Shown: in pieces, positions 16,838-24,987 of the stretch | Position numbering within the stretch: the stretch's first letter is position 1 | How the letters are laid out: every line of letters begins with the position of its first letter | Source: an uncultured Acidobacteriota bacterium | Lineage (GTDB): Bacteria > Acidobacteriota > Terriglobia > Terriglobales > Acidobacteriaceae | Direction: 5' to 3' | Length of the DNA stretch: 64,000 nt | Assembly: GCA_903832055.1 (NCBI GenBank) | Contig: CAILAC010000010.1 | Span: 1 to 64,000, forward strand | Position numbers and translations under genes: made by a program | The notes under the pieces: model-generated | Seen by the model: the letters and a program-made list of their open reading frames with translations, nothing else | Told to the model about the DNA's origin: nothing | The model's database searches: none

Positions 16838-19465
16838 ATGGGCCGCTTTCGCAGGTTCATTGTTGGTGGATTTCTGCTACTCACTGTGCTCGCGGTCACG
16901 GCTGCTCTACAGCCTGCGCAGACGTCAGCACAGTCTTCGACGCAGTCCGCTCCACACCAATCAGCCAGTCCCCATGCCAAGGTAACAAATCCGCATGGAA
17001 CACTTGCCATCCCTTGCCAGAACTGCCATACCTATACGAGTTGGAAGCCAATTCGTGCCATCCCTGAATTCAATCACGATCACACGCGCTATCCATTGCG
17101 TGGCATGCATCAGACTGTAAGTTGCGCTCAATGCCACACCAAACTAGTATTCACAAATACGAGCACTCATTGCGCCGATTGTCATGCAGATATTCATCGC
17201 CGCAAGTTTGGATCCAACTGTGAGAGCTGCCATTCAGTCAAGGGCTGGCAAGTCTCGCTCGATGTCATCCGCAACCACCAGAACCGCTTTCCGCTGGTCG
17301 GCGCGCACGCTCTCGTAGACTGCCAAGGTTGCCACAAAGGTGCTGCGACCGGACAATACAAAGGTCTCTCAACCACTTGCTATAGCTGCCATACCGCAGA
17401 CTTCCGCACACCTAACTTTGATCACATCGCGATGGGCTTTCCGACTACCTGCGAGTCGTGCCACACAATGGACAGTTTTCTCGGAGCGAAGTTCGATCAC
17501 TTTAAGTTCACTGGCTTTGCACTCACCGGCATGCATGCCACACTCGATTGTGCGTCATGCCACATCAACAACAAATACAAAGGCACTCCAGCAGACTGCT
17601 ATGCATGCCATAAAGATGCCTTCCAGAAGACGACCAATCCGAGCCACCCACAGCTCGGCCTGCCGCATGATTGTGGTACATGTCACACAACTGTCAACTG
17701 GCTCAATGCCAAGTTTGATCACTCCGCTTACGGGCATTTCCCTCTGACTGGATTCCATGCCACAGTTGCCTGCGCACAGTGCCACATCAACGGCAAATAC
17801 ACTGGCACACCAACCGATTGCTACTCATGCCACAAGGCCAACTTCACCGGAACGACCAAGCCCAACCACATTGCCGCAGGCTTCCCAACTGACTGTTCCT
17901 TCTGCCATACGACCATTGCGTGGATACCCTCGTCATTCAATCATGCAAAAACAGCCTTCCCGCTCACCGGTGCGCATACTAGCGTGCAATGTGCGCAATG
18001 CCACATCAACAACGTGTACAAGGGCACTCCACAGGATTGCTACTCATGTCACAAAGCCAATTTTGCTGGAACAACGAAACCCAACCATGTTCAGGCTGGC
18101 TTCCCAACTGACTGCACATTTTGCCACACCACATCGGCGTGGAGTCCAACTTCTTTCGACCATGCAAAGACAGCCTTCCCCCTTACCGGCGCGCACACTA
18201 CAGTGCAGTGCGCTCAGTGCCATGTAAATAACATTTACAAAGGCACACCGACAGATTGCTACTCATGCCATCTCACCAAGTTCACCGGAGCAGCAAATCC
18301 AAATCACGTGGCTGCCGGCTTCCCAACAACTTGCACACTTTGCCATACCACTGTTGCCTGGGTTCCATCGTCCTTTAACCATGCCATAGGAACCTTTCCA
18401 CTCACCGGTGCGCATCAGACCGTTCTCTGTGCAAAGTGCCACGTGAATGCGAATTACACGTCCCTCCCCACAGATTGTTATGGCTGCCATCAACCAGCTT
18501 TTGTGAGCACAACCAATCCGAGCCATCTTACCCTAGGCCTTCCCCATACCTGCGCCACCTGCCACACCACGGTGGACTGGTTCAATGCATCCTTTGATCA
18601 CGCAGTCTTTGCCCACTATCCGTTGAGCGGAGCACATGCAAAGGTGGCCTGTCTGCAGTGCCACATCAACGGCAAATATGCCGGTACACCTTCAGATTGC
18701 TACTCCTGCCACAAGCAGAACTACACGAGCACAACCAACCCGAATCACGCGAAGGCAGGCTTCCCAACTGACTGCTCCTTCTGTCATTCCACTGCCGCGT
18801 GGAGTCCGTCTTCCTTTGATCACGCGAAGACTGTATTTCCGCTCACTGGTGCACATACATCCGTCGTCTGCGCACAGTGCCACATCAATGGCAACTACAC
18901 GACAGTGCCGACTGATTGCTACGCCTGTCACAAAGACAAATATACGGCAACTTCAAATCCCAATCACATCAGCGCTGGCTTCCCCACTACCTGCGCCATC
19001 TGTCACACAACATCGACTTGGGCAGGTGCCGTGTTTGATCACAACAAGACACCATTTCCTTTGACTGGTGCGCATACCACTGTGCTCTGTGCCAAGTGCC
19101 ACATCAACAACGTATATGTGGGCACGCCAACGGACTGTTATGCCTGTCACAAGATTCAGTACACAACTACAACCAATCCCAATCACATCTCCGCAGGATT
19201 CCCGACCACCTGCGCCGCTTGCCACACGACAGCTACATGGCTGGGCGCAACATTCAACCACACATGGTTCAACACTTCGCATGGCGGTGCCAACGGAGTC
19301 TGCGCCACCTGTCACACAAATTCCTCAAACTACGCTGTCTTTACCTGCACCAATTGCCACGGCAAAAGCAGCACCGATCAAAAGCACAGTGGCGTACAGG
19401 GCTACGTCTACAACAGCGTAAACTGCTACGCTTGCCACAAGAATGCAAGCGGCGGGGGTAACTAG
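16838..19465 (+). CDS. 34-heme c-type cytochrome with tandem three-heme modules
   Basis: An exported 875-residue protein with 34 CxxCH motifs by direct count. After a signal peptide (about 1-30, ending near TSAQS) there is one leading heme, then about ten modules of roughly 73 residues. The last eight are very regular: FPLTGAH...CAQCHIN, then CYSCHK, then FPTDCxFCHTT and a W/FDH linker, giving three hemes per module. A three-heme cap closes the protein. Start at the ATG at 16838, with GGAGAGG just upstream; in-frame starts at 16811 and 16826 exist. The regular modules suggest an elongated heme wire. It is followed directly by an outer-membrane barrel gene whose ATG touches its stop codon. Confidence 0.92.
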   Translation: MGRFRRFIVGGFLLLTVLAVTAALQPAQTSAQSSTQSAPHQSASPHAKVTNPHGTLAIPCQNCHTYTSWKPIRAIPEFNHDHTRYPLRGMHQTVSCAQCHTKLVFTNTSTHCADCHADIHRRKFGSNCESCHSVKGWQVSLDVIRNHQNRFPLVGAHALVDCQGCHKGAATGQYKGLSTTCYSCHTADFRTPNFDHIAMGFPTTCESCHTMDSFLGAKFDHFKFTGFALTGMHATLDCASCHINNKYKGTPADCYACHKDAFQKTTNPSHPQLGLPHDCGTCHTTVNWLNAKFDHSAYGHFPLTGFHATVACAQCHINGKYTGTPTDCYSCHKANFTGTTKPNHIAAGFPTDCSFCHTTIAWIPSSFNHAKTAFPLTGAHTSVQCAQCHINNVYKGTPQDCYSCHKANFAGTTKPNHVQAGFPTDCTFCHTTSAWSPTSFDHAKTAFPLTGAHTTVQCAQCHVNNIYKGTPTDCYSCHLTKFTGAANPNHVAAGFPTTCTLCHTTVAWVPSSFNHAIGTFPLTGAHQTVLCAKCHVNANYTSLPTDCYGCHQPAFVSTTNPSHLTLGLPHTCATCHTTVDWFNASFDHAVFAHYPLSGAHAKVACLQCHINGKYAGTPSDCYSCHKQNYTSTTNPNHAKAGFPTDCSFCHSTAAWSPSSFDHAKTVFPLTGAHTSVVCAQCHINGNYTTVPTDCYACHKDKYTATSNPNHISAGFPTTCAICHTTSTWAGAVFDHNKTPFPLTGAHTTVLCAKCHINNVYVGTPTDCYACHKIQYTTTTNPNHISAGFPTTCAACHTTATWLGATFNHTWFNTSHGGANGVCATCHTNSSNYAVFTCTNCHGKSSTDQKHSGVQGYVYNSVNCYACHKNASGGGN

Positions 19466-21241
19466 ATGAGAGGCTCGCATCTGCCATTCTTTCTTCTTCC
19501 GCTGAGTGCTATATGCATTCCTCTGTTCGCGGCACATGCACAGGAGACACCGGCACCACAGGCTGCGCAAACCTCTCCAGCTATTCAAGTTCGTACCGAG
19601 TTTCACGTTCGCTATGTAACCGGGACATCGGTCTATATCGATGGCGGCAGAGGCGATGGCCTTGCCGAGGGTACAATCCTCGTCCTGAAGCAAACCCAAT
19701 CACAATCAACCCAGCCAGACCAGGACAAAGTGATTGAGCCCGGTGTCGTAGCACGCCTGAAAATCGTCTCAGTTGCATCGACTTCTGCGGTCTGCGAAGT
19801 AGCTGAAACTACGCGCGAGATTGTCGTCGGAGACACGCTCTGGATGCCGCAGAAAGAAGTAGAGAAACTCGTTGAGAGTCACGCACTTGGAAATACGCGG
19901 CAGTATCCAATGATTATCAGCTTCACCGAAGGCGATCCTCTCGATGAGGAAGTGCGCGAAGCGCAACCACATCCTCCGCTGACTGAAATCAATCAGGCGC
20001 GTGGCCGCATCGGCTTTGACTTGAGCACTATCAAAGGCCTCGGACAAAGCAATATGTCTTCAACAGTTGTAGGCATGGTACTGCGCGCTGACATCACTCG
20101 GATCTACGGAACTCACTGGAATCTCAACGGCTATTGGCGCGGGCGCTTGCAGACATCTTCGAGACCTTCACAGCCTTCGCTGCAAGACCTGATGAATCGC
20201 ACTTACCAGATGAGTTTGAGCTACATAAACCCTCAGTCAAACTGGTCCGCCGGCGTAGGTCGCCTATACCTTCCCTGGGCGAGTAGCCTTGAGGCAATTG
20301 ATGGTGGATATGTTGACCGGCACATCTCAACCAACTCGCTCGTCGGGCTGTTTGCTGGATCAACTCCTGATCCGACGGCATGGAACTATAACCCCACACG
20401 CAAAATTGGCGGCATCTTCCTAAATTCTCATGGCGGAAACTACGAAAACCTCTGGTACACCAGCACAGCCGGATTTGGAGTGAGCCTACTCAACTGGAAT
20501 GTCGACCGGCCATTTCTCTTCACAGAAAATGACTTTTCTTATAAGCGCATCTTCTCGCTCTATCACTCGATGCAGATTGATCGTCCGACCGCGAACCCAT
20601 CCATGCCGGCGGTCAGTGTCGGCATTGGTCAGAGCCTGTTGTCATTGCGTGTCCAGGTCCATCCCAGGATGTCAATGGATCTGACCCATACCTACTTCCG
20701 TGATGTTCCAACCTATGATCCAGCGTTGGTCGGAACGGGCCTTCTAGACAAATATTTGTACCAGGGCGTAAATGCCGGCGCCCGCATTTCTTTACCTCTG
20801 CATATTACGCCCTACTTCAGTCTTGGGCGCAGCAGTAATTCATCCGATGCCAAAGGCTCGCTCAACACCCTCCTTGGGATCAGCATGGCCGACATCTGGA
20901 AGACTGGCTTGATGGTGGATGCACGCTACTCCAAATTCAACAGCGCATTTGCAGCTGGCACCTATAGCAACCTTACAATTTCTCGCGATCTGGGTGAGCG
21001 CTTTCGCCTGAATCTGCAAGGTGGAAAACAAATGTTCAATTCACCTTTGTCAAAGAACACTGGCTCCTACTTCATCAACAGCATGTTTGACGCCAATCTT
21101 GGTTCGCGCTACTTCATCGAGAGTGGCTTCACCACCCAGCGAGGCGGCACACAGGAATATAACCAATGGACCACGACTTTTGGATATCGCTTTGATAATC
21201 GTGGTTCTCAAAGGAAGGCTGCGCATGCGCCTCTACCGTAA
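19466..21241 (+). CDS. outer-membrane beta-barrel protein of the multiheme operon
   Basis: A 591-residue exported protein (signal peptide about 1-26). Residues 45-130 form a small soluble domain with the pattern VYIDGGRGDGLAEGTILVL...VVGDTLW, resembling SH3-like C-terminal domains of FlgT-type proteins. From about residue 180 onward the sequence alternates polar and hydrophobic residues in many amphipathic strands, as in a porin. It starts on the base after the 34-heme cytochrome stop. By position it could be the barrel that anchors or passes the cytochromes through the outer membrane; it lacks CxxCH motifs and does not obviously match MtrB. The barrel call comes from pattern, not from a recognised family. 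Confidence 0.7.
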   Translation: MRGSHLPFFLLPLSAICIPLFAAHAQETPAPQAAQTSPAIQVRTEFHVRYVTGTSVYIDGGRGDGLAEGTILVLKQTQSQSTQPDQDKVIEPGVVARLKIVSVASTSAVCEVAETTREIVVGDTLWMPQKEVEKLVESHALGNTRQYPMIISFTEGDPLDEEVREAQPHPPLTEINQARGRIGFDLSTIKGLGQSNMSSTVVGMVLRADITRIYGTHWNLNGYWRGRLQTSSRPSQPSLQDLMNRTYQMSLSYINPQSNWSAGVGRLYLPWASSLEAIDGGYVDRHISTNSLVGLFAGSTPDPTAWNYNPTRKIGGIFLNSHGGNYENLWYTSTAGFGVSLLNWNVDRPFLFTENDFSYKRIFSLYHSMQIDRPTANPSMPAVSVGIGQSLLSLRVQVHPRMSMDLTHTYFRDVPTYDPALVGTGLLDKYLYQGVNAGARISLPLHITPYFSLGRSSNSSDAKGSLNTLLGISMADIWKTGLMVDARYSKFNSAFAAGTYSNLTISRDLGERFRLNLQGGKQMFNSPLSKNTGSYFINSMFDANLGSRYFIESGFTTQRGGTQEYNQWTTTFGYRFDNRGSQRKAAHAPLP

Positions 21242-22115
21242 CTTTGTCAGCTTCATCTCGGCATTCATTTTGCTTGTTATCGGAATAAAGTGTGGTGCAC
21301 AATCTTCACTCGTCAATGAACACAGTGAGCGTGCACAACGTCAGGTTCTTGCATACGTAGCAAAGTTGGCTGACCTGCATTGCGCCGAGTCTGTAGTGCA
21401 GGAGAAGCTAACCAGGAGTGGCCATGTTGAAGCAACAGACCGCAGCAAGTTCGACTATCTGATCATGATGCAGGGCGATGGCAATGGCTTTCAGATGAAT
21501 GAATCGCGCATTGAAAGCACTGCAGCCAAACACAAGCCGCTCCCACTCCTCGTGACAAATGGATTTTCGACCCTGATGCTCATTTTTCATCCCTACTATC
21601 GCGACAGTTTCCGCTTTGAATCAGGAGCGATTCGCGATGTGGATGGCCGTCTGCTATTGCCCCTGCACTTCGCACATCTGTCAGGCACGCGCACTCTGGC
21701 AGCTCTGGCGCTGCGAGGACGTGAGTATGCGCTTGACCTCGAAGGCATTGCCTGGCTAGATCCCTCCACCGGCGATGTTGTGAAAATTGAAGCCAATCTG
21801 ATGCGCGACATGAGTGATGTGGGCCTTCACTCACTGAGCATTCGCGTGGACTACAAGACAGTTGATTTAGGCAAAGAAGCAGGCTCAATGCTACTGCCTT
21901 CAACGGCTGTCATCGATGTTGAAACGCCCCGCCAACACTGGCGCAATACTCATTCGTTCAGCAATTATCGATCCTTCTCTACTGAGGTCGAACAGGACCC
22001 CAATGTAAAGATTCATGCTGCTGTTGAGACATCAGAAAAGGACGCGGCGCCCACGGAGGAAATCACCAATCCATCCAAATTATCCACGCCACCTCAGCCA
22101 AGGGAGAATCCGTAG
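21225..22115 (+). CDS. exported protein of unknown function in the multiheme operon
   Basis: A 296-residue protein that I do not recognise. Residues 1-27 look like a signal peptide. The body is soluble, mixed alpha/beta, without heme motifs, and ends in a Pro/Glu/Thr-rich tail. The ATG at 21225 has AAGGAAGG six bases upstream and overlaps the barrel gene by 17 bases, so the two are translationally coupled. Conserved association with the barrel would suggest a periplasmic assembly or accessory factor; that is inference from position only. Confidence 0.7.
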   Translation: MRLYRNFVSFISAFILLVIGIKCGAQSSLVNEHSERAQRQVLAYVAKLADLHCAESVVQEKLTRSGHVEATDRSKFDYLIMMQGDGNGFQMNESRIESTAAKHKPLPLLVTNGFSTLMLIFHPYYRDSFRFESGAIRDVDGRLLLPLHFAHLSGTRTLAALALRGREYALDLEGIAWLDPSTGDVVKIEANLMRDMSDVGLHSLSIRVDYKTVDLGKEAGSMLLPSTAVIDVETPRQHWRNTHSFSNYRSFSTEVEQDPNVKIHAAVETSEKDAAPTEEITNPSKLSTPPQPRENP

Positions 22116-22117
22116 CC

Positions 22118-23077
22118 ATGTCAACGCTGCAAAGCGCTGTTCCAAACAAGACGATGCCCGGCAAAGCGATGTTCCGCAATGACGCAGAGCGCGGGCATCG
22201 CTTCCGCGTGCGCCTGGCCGCGCTCACCTCATTCTTGTTTCTCACAGGGCTGCTCATTTACGGAGCGAGCTACTATCGTTTGCCGCTTGATGAGCGGCCA
22301 TTCTCTGACAAACATATGCTGCTGCGGCCCAGCGGTACAATTGGCCTCAAGCTAGGCATCCTGGGCACCGCTCTCTTCGTCATCATTTTTCTCTACGCAT
22401 TGCGTAAGGTGATCCCCTGGCTGGGTCGCATCGGTACCGCGCGGCATTGGATGGATTTTCACGTCATCTGCGGTGTATCCGCACCCATTGTTATTGCCCT
22501 CCACGCTTCGTTCAAATTTCAGGGAATCGCCGGCATCGCCTATTGGATTATGGTTGCCGTCGCGCTCAGCGGCATCGTTGGCCGCTATCTCTATTCACAA
22601 ATCCCGCGATCACTTACCGCAGCAGAACTTTCACTCAGCGATCTGCAATCCAACGAAGAAGAACTATCCGCAGCCTTGCTTGAACAATCGGTCTTTTCAG
22701 CGAAGCGACTGGCACGCATTCTCGATACGCCATCAGCTGAGCACATCCGCAACGAATGGGCGCTCGCGGCCATCGTCGAGATGCTCATGCTCGATATGCG
22801 GCGTCCATTTCAGATTGCAGCGCTCCGTCGCTCATCCTCTGACTTTGTGGGCAATCTGCGTTCAATCGGAGGGATTCTGCACTCCGCAAACCCAGAAGTT
22901 GAGCGCATCGTCACGCTCGTACGCCAGAAGGCATCCCTCTCAAAACGTATCATTTTCCTCGACAAGACTCGTCGCGTGTTCAACCTCTGGCATGTCATTC
23001 ATCGTCCTTTCAGCTATGCGTTCGCCGCCCTTGCGATCATGCATATTGCGGTTGTCATGGGCCTGGGGTTTCTCTAA
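22118..23077 (+). CDS. membrane protein, candidate diheme b-type cytochrome
   Basis: A 319-residue inner-membrane protein with hydrophobic helices at about 32-50, 74-98, 113-132, 138-158 and 298-318. Histidines sit in or beside helices at H115, H129, H292/H295 and H309, spacing that would allow two transmembrane b hemes, as in cytochrome b561 or ferric-reductase-like proteins. A soluble helical stretch (about 165-285) lies between helices 4 and 5. It starts three bases after the preceding gene and is followed three bases later by a ferredoxin-flavoprotein gene. A role in moving electrons from that reductase or quinol to the periplasmic cytochromes is inferred; heme binding is not shown. Confidence 0.65.
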   Translation: MSTLQSAVPNKTMPGKAMFRNDAERGHRFRVRLAALTSFLFLTGLLIYGASYYRLPLDERPFSDKHMLLRPSGTIGLKLGILGTALFVIIFLYALRKVIPWLGRIGTARHWMDFHVICGVSAPIVIALHASFKFQGIAGIAYWIMVAVALSGIVGRYLYSQIPRSLTAAELSLSDLQSNEEELSAALLEQSVFSAKRLARILDTPSAEHIRNEWALAAIVEMLMLDMRRPFQIAALRRSSSDFVGNLRSIGGILHSANPEVERIVTLVRQKASLSKRIIFLDKTRRVFNLWHVIHRPFSYAFAALAIMHIAVVMGLGFL

Positions 23078-23080
23078 ACA

Positions 23081-24442
23081 ATGGACACACTATTCACCTG
23101 GCTCATTGCCGCGATCGTTCTCGGCTTCTTTGTGATTCGCTATTGGCGCGCCAACAAGCGCAGTGAGGCGCTTGCTCATGCTGCTGCGGCTCGCGGAGCT
23201 AACTTCTCTGATGGACCAAAGGCACAGCATCCACATATTCATGCCGACTCTTGCATCGGCTGCGGAGCATGTGTAACCGCGTGCCCTGAGGGCGATGTGC
23301 TCGCTCTTGTGGGAGGCAAGGCAGCGATCGTCAATGGCCACAAATGCATTGGCCACGGCCTCTGTGCAGAAGAGTGCCCAGTCGGCGCAATCACCATGGT
23401 CATGGCAAAAGCCAGCGCCAGTGCTGACCTGCCGGCTCTTAGCGAATCGCTCGAAACAACCGTGCCGAATCTCTTCATTGCGGGCGAATTGGGTGGCCTT
23501 GCGCTGATAAAGAACGCTGTCAATCAAGGCGTCTCCTGCGTGAATGAAATCGCAAACCGCCTCGAAGACCTGCGCAGTGGCACACACACAGAAAATGTCT
23601 ACGACATCATCATCGCCGGCGCCGGACCCGCCGGCATCGCTGCTTCCCTGCGCGCTGCCGAGCTAAGCATTTCAACTCTGACGCTGGAGCGCGAAACCGT
23701 TGGAGGCACGGTCTCCAAATACCCAAGGCAAAAGCTCGTCATGACCAGCCCCGTCGAGTTCCCGCTGCACGGCAAGTTTCGCAAGACGCAGCTCAGTAAA
23801 GAAGAGCTGCTCGCATTTTGGGAAGAAGTCATGCGGCGCACTGACCTCAACATTCATACCAACGAAGGCATCGCCTCTGTAACGCGCGAATCAAACGGCA
23901 TCTTCAGTGTCCGCACCAGTCTTGGAGAATACCGCGCTCGCACGATTATCCTGGCGCTTGGGCGAGCCGGCACACCCCGCAAACTCGGCGTCAAAGGCGA
24001 AGAATTGCCCCACGTGCTCTACCGTCTTATCGAGGCTGACCACTACACACACAAAAATATCCTCATTGTCGGTGGAGGTGACAGTGCCGTCGAAGCAGCC
24101 ATGGGCCTTGCGCATCAGCCAGGCAACCGCGTCACCATCTCTTACCGCAGCGCAGCTTTCAGCCGCCTCAAGGACCGCAACGCAAAGCGAATCGAAGAGC
24201 ACATCCGTGCCAACAAGCTCGAAGTAATCTTCAATTCCGTGCCCTCTGAATTTCGCGAAGGCAGCGTCTTGCTCGACGTGGAAGGAGAGACGCGCGAACT
24301 CGCCAATGACGTGGTGTGGATCTTTGCCGGGGGTACTTCACCGACCAACTTCCTCAAAGAGTGCGGCATCGCCCTCGGATCTGTAGAGCTCTCTCAAAGC
24401 GAAAAAGAGCAGTCTCACCCTGCTCTCGCCATACTCACCTGA
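23081..24442 (+). CDS. membrane-anchored ferredoxin / thioredoxin-reductase-like flavoprotein fusion
   Basis: A 453-residue fusion: one N-terminal helix (3-21), a two-cluster ferredoxin domain (about 50-105) and an FAD/NAD(P) oxidoreductase (about 170-440). Cluster 1 has a full CxxCxxCxxxCP set (C58, C61, C64, C68). In the second, CIGHGLCAEECP places histidine 92 where the second cysteine would be. Dinucleotide motifs are AGAGPAGIAA (FAD) and VGGGDSAVEAA (NAD(P)H). The CxxC disulfide of true thioredoxin reductases is absent, as in YpdA-like enzymes. As the last gene of the multiheme operon it is a likely electron entry point from NAD(P)H or ferredoxin into the membrane cytochrome. Confidence 0.85.
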   Translation: MDTLFTWLIAAIVLGFFVIRYWRANKRSEALAHAAAARGANFSDGPKAQHPHIHADSCIGCGACVTACPEGDVLALVGGKAAIVNGHKCIGHGLCAEECPVGAITMVMAKASASADLPALSESLETTVPNLFIAGELGGLALIKNAVNQGVSCVNEIANRLEDLRSGTHTENVYDIIIAGAGPAGIAASLRAAELSISTLTLERETVGGTVSKYPRQKLVMTSPVEFPLHGKFRKTQLSKEELLAFWEEVMRRTDLNIHTNEGIASVTRESNGIFSVRTSLGEYRARTIILALGRAGTPRKLGVKGEELPHVLYRLIEADHYTHKNILIVGGGDSAVEAAMGLAHQPGNRVTISYRSAAFSRLKDRNAKRIEEHIRANKLEVIFNSVPSEFREGSVLLDVEGETRELANDVVWIFAGGTSPTNFLKECGIALGSVELSQSEKEQSHPALAILT

Positions 24443-24454
24443 CCCTTCCTCAGG

Positions 24455-24949
24455 TCAAAGAGTCTTGAGAAAGCGAAGAATCTCCGGGCTGCTCCAGTCC
24501 TGCGCACCAATGAAGCGTCGGCGGATGCGGCCCTCGCGATCAATAATGTACGTCTCCGGCCACTGCTCGGTGCCAAACTTGCTGGCTGCCGTCTGCTGAG
24601 GGTCCCGCACTGTAATCAAGTCCACATGACGCCGCTGCAGAAAGCTCCGATACGCATCCGGGTCTTCATCAATGCTCACCGCCAGCACCGGGTACTCTGG
24701 ATGCTCATGGTGAAATTGCAGCAGCGACGGCAGCTCCAGAATGCAGGGCTCGCACCAGGTTGCCCAGAAGTTGAGCAGTACCACCTGCCCGCGATAGCTG
24801 GCCAGGTGTACCGCGCTCGTACCGTCGGCAACGTTGAAATCGGGTGCCAGTTTACCCGTCTGCGAGGGGTGGCTGCCACGATCGCAGGCGGTCGCAAACA
24901 GCCCCAGCGCCATCGCAACTAAAGCGAGTTTATGCCGCATACTGTTCAT
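24455..24949 (-). CDS. TlpA-like thioredoxin-fold lipoprotein
   Basis: A 164-residue thioredoxin-fold protein of the TlpA/ResA/AhpC-TSA type. It has a lipoprotein signal with lipobox ATAC, then the redox site WCEPC in NFWATWCEPC, and a cis-proline region (WPETYIID). It acts in the periplasm, reducing disulfides; members of this family keep apocytochrome CxxCH cysteines reduced for heme ligation. It converges on the multiheme operon, twelve bases from its last stop, which suits such a job, though it is not co-transcribed. The start is 24949 (GGGAAAG upstream) or the ATG at 24940. Confidence 0.85.
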   Translation of the reverse strand: MNSMRHKLALVAMALGLFATACDRGSHPSQTGKLAPDFNVADGTSAVHLASYRGQVVLLNFWATWCEPCILELPSLLQFHHEHPEYPVLAVSIDEDPDAYRSFLQRRHVDLITVRDPQQTAASKFGTEQWPETYIIDREGRIRRRFIGAQDWSSPEILRFLKTL

Positions 24950-24987
24950 CTTTCCCACATACCTATAATACGGAGCAGAGGCCAAGC

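Noticed and set aside
14266-19465. Long frames antisense to or overlapping the multiheme cytochromes
   Set aside because: They lack ribosome sites, signal peptides and heme motifs, and arise from the repeated codon pattern of the cytochromes.
24455-24949. Thiol peroxidase/AhpC as the function of the thioredoxin-fold protein
   Set aside because: WCEPC with a lipoprotein signal is the TlpA/ResA pattern, not a peroxidase.
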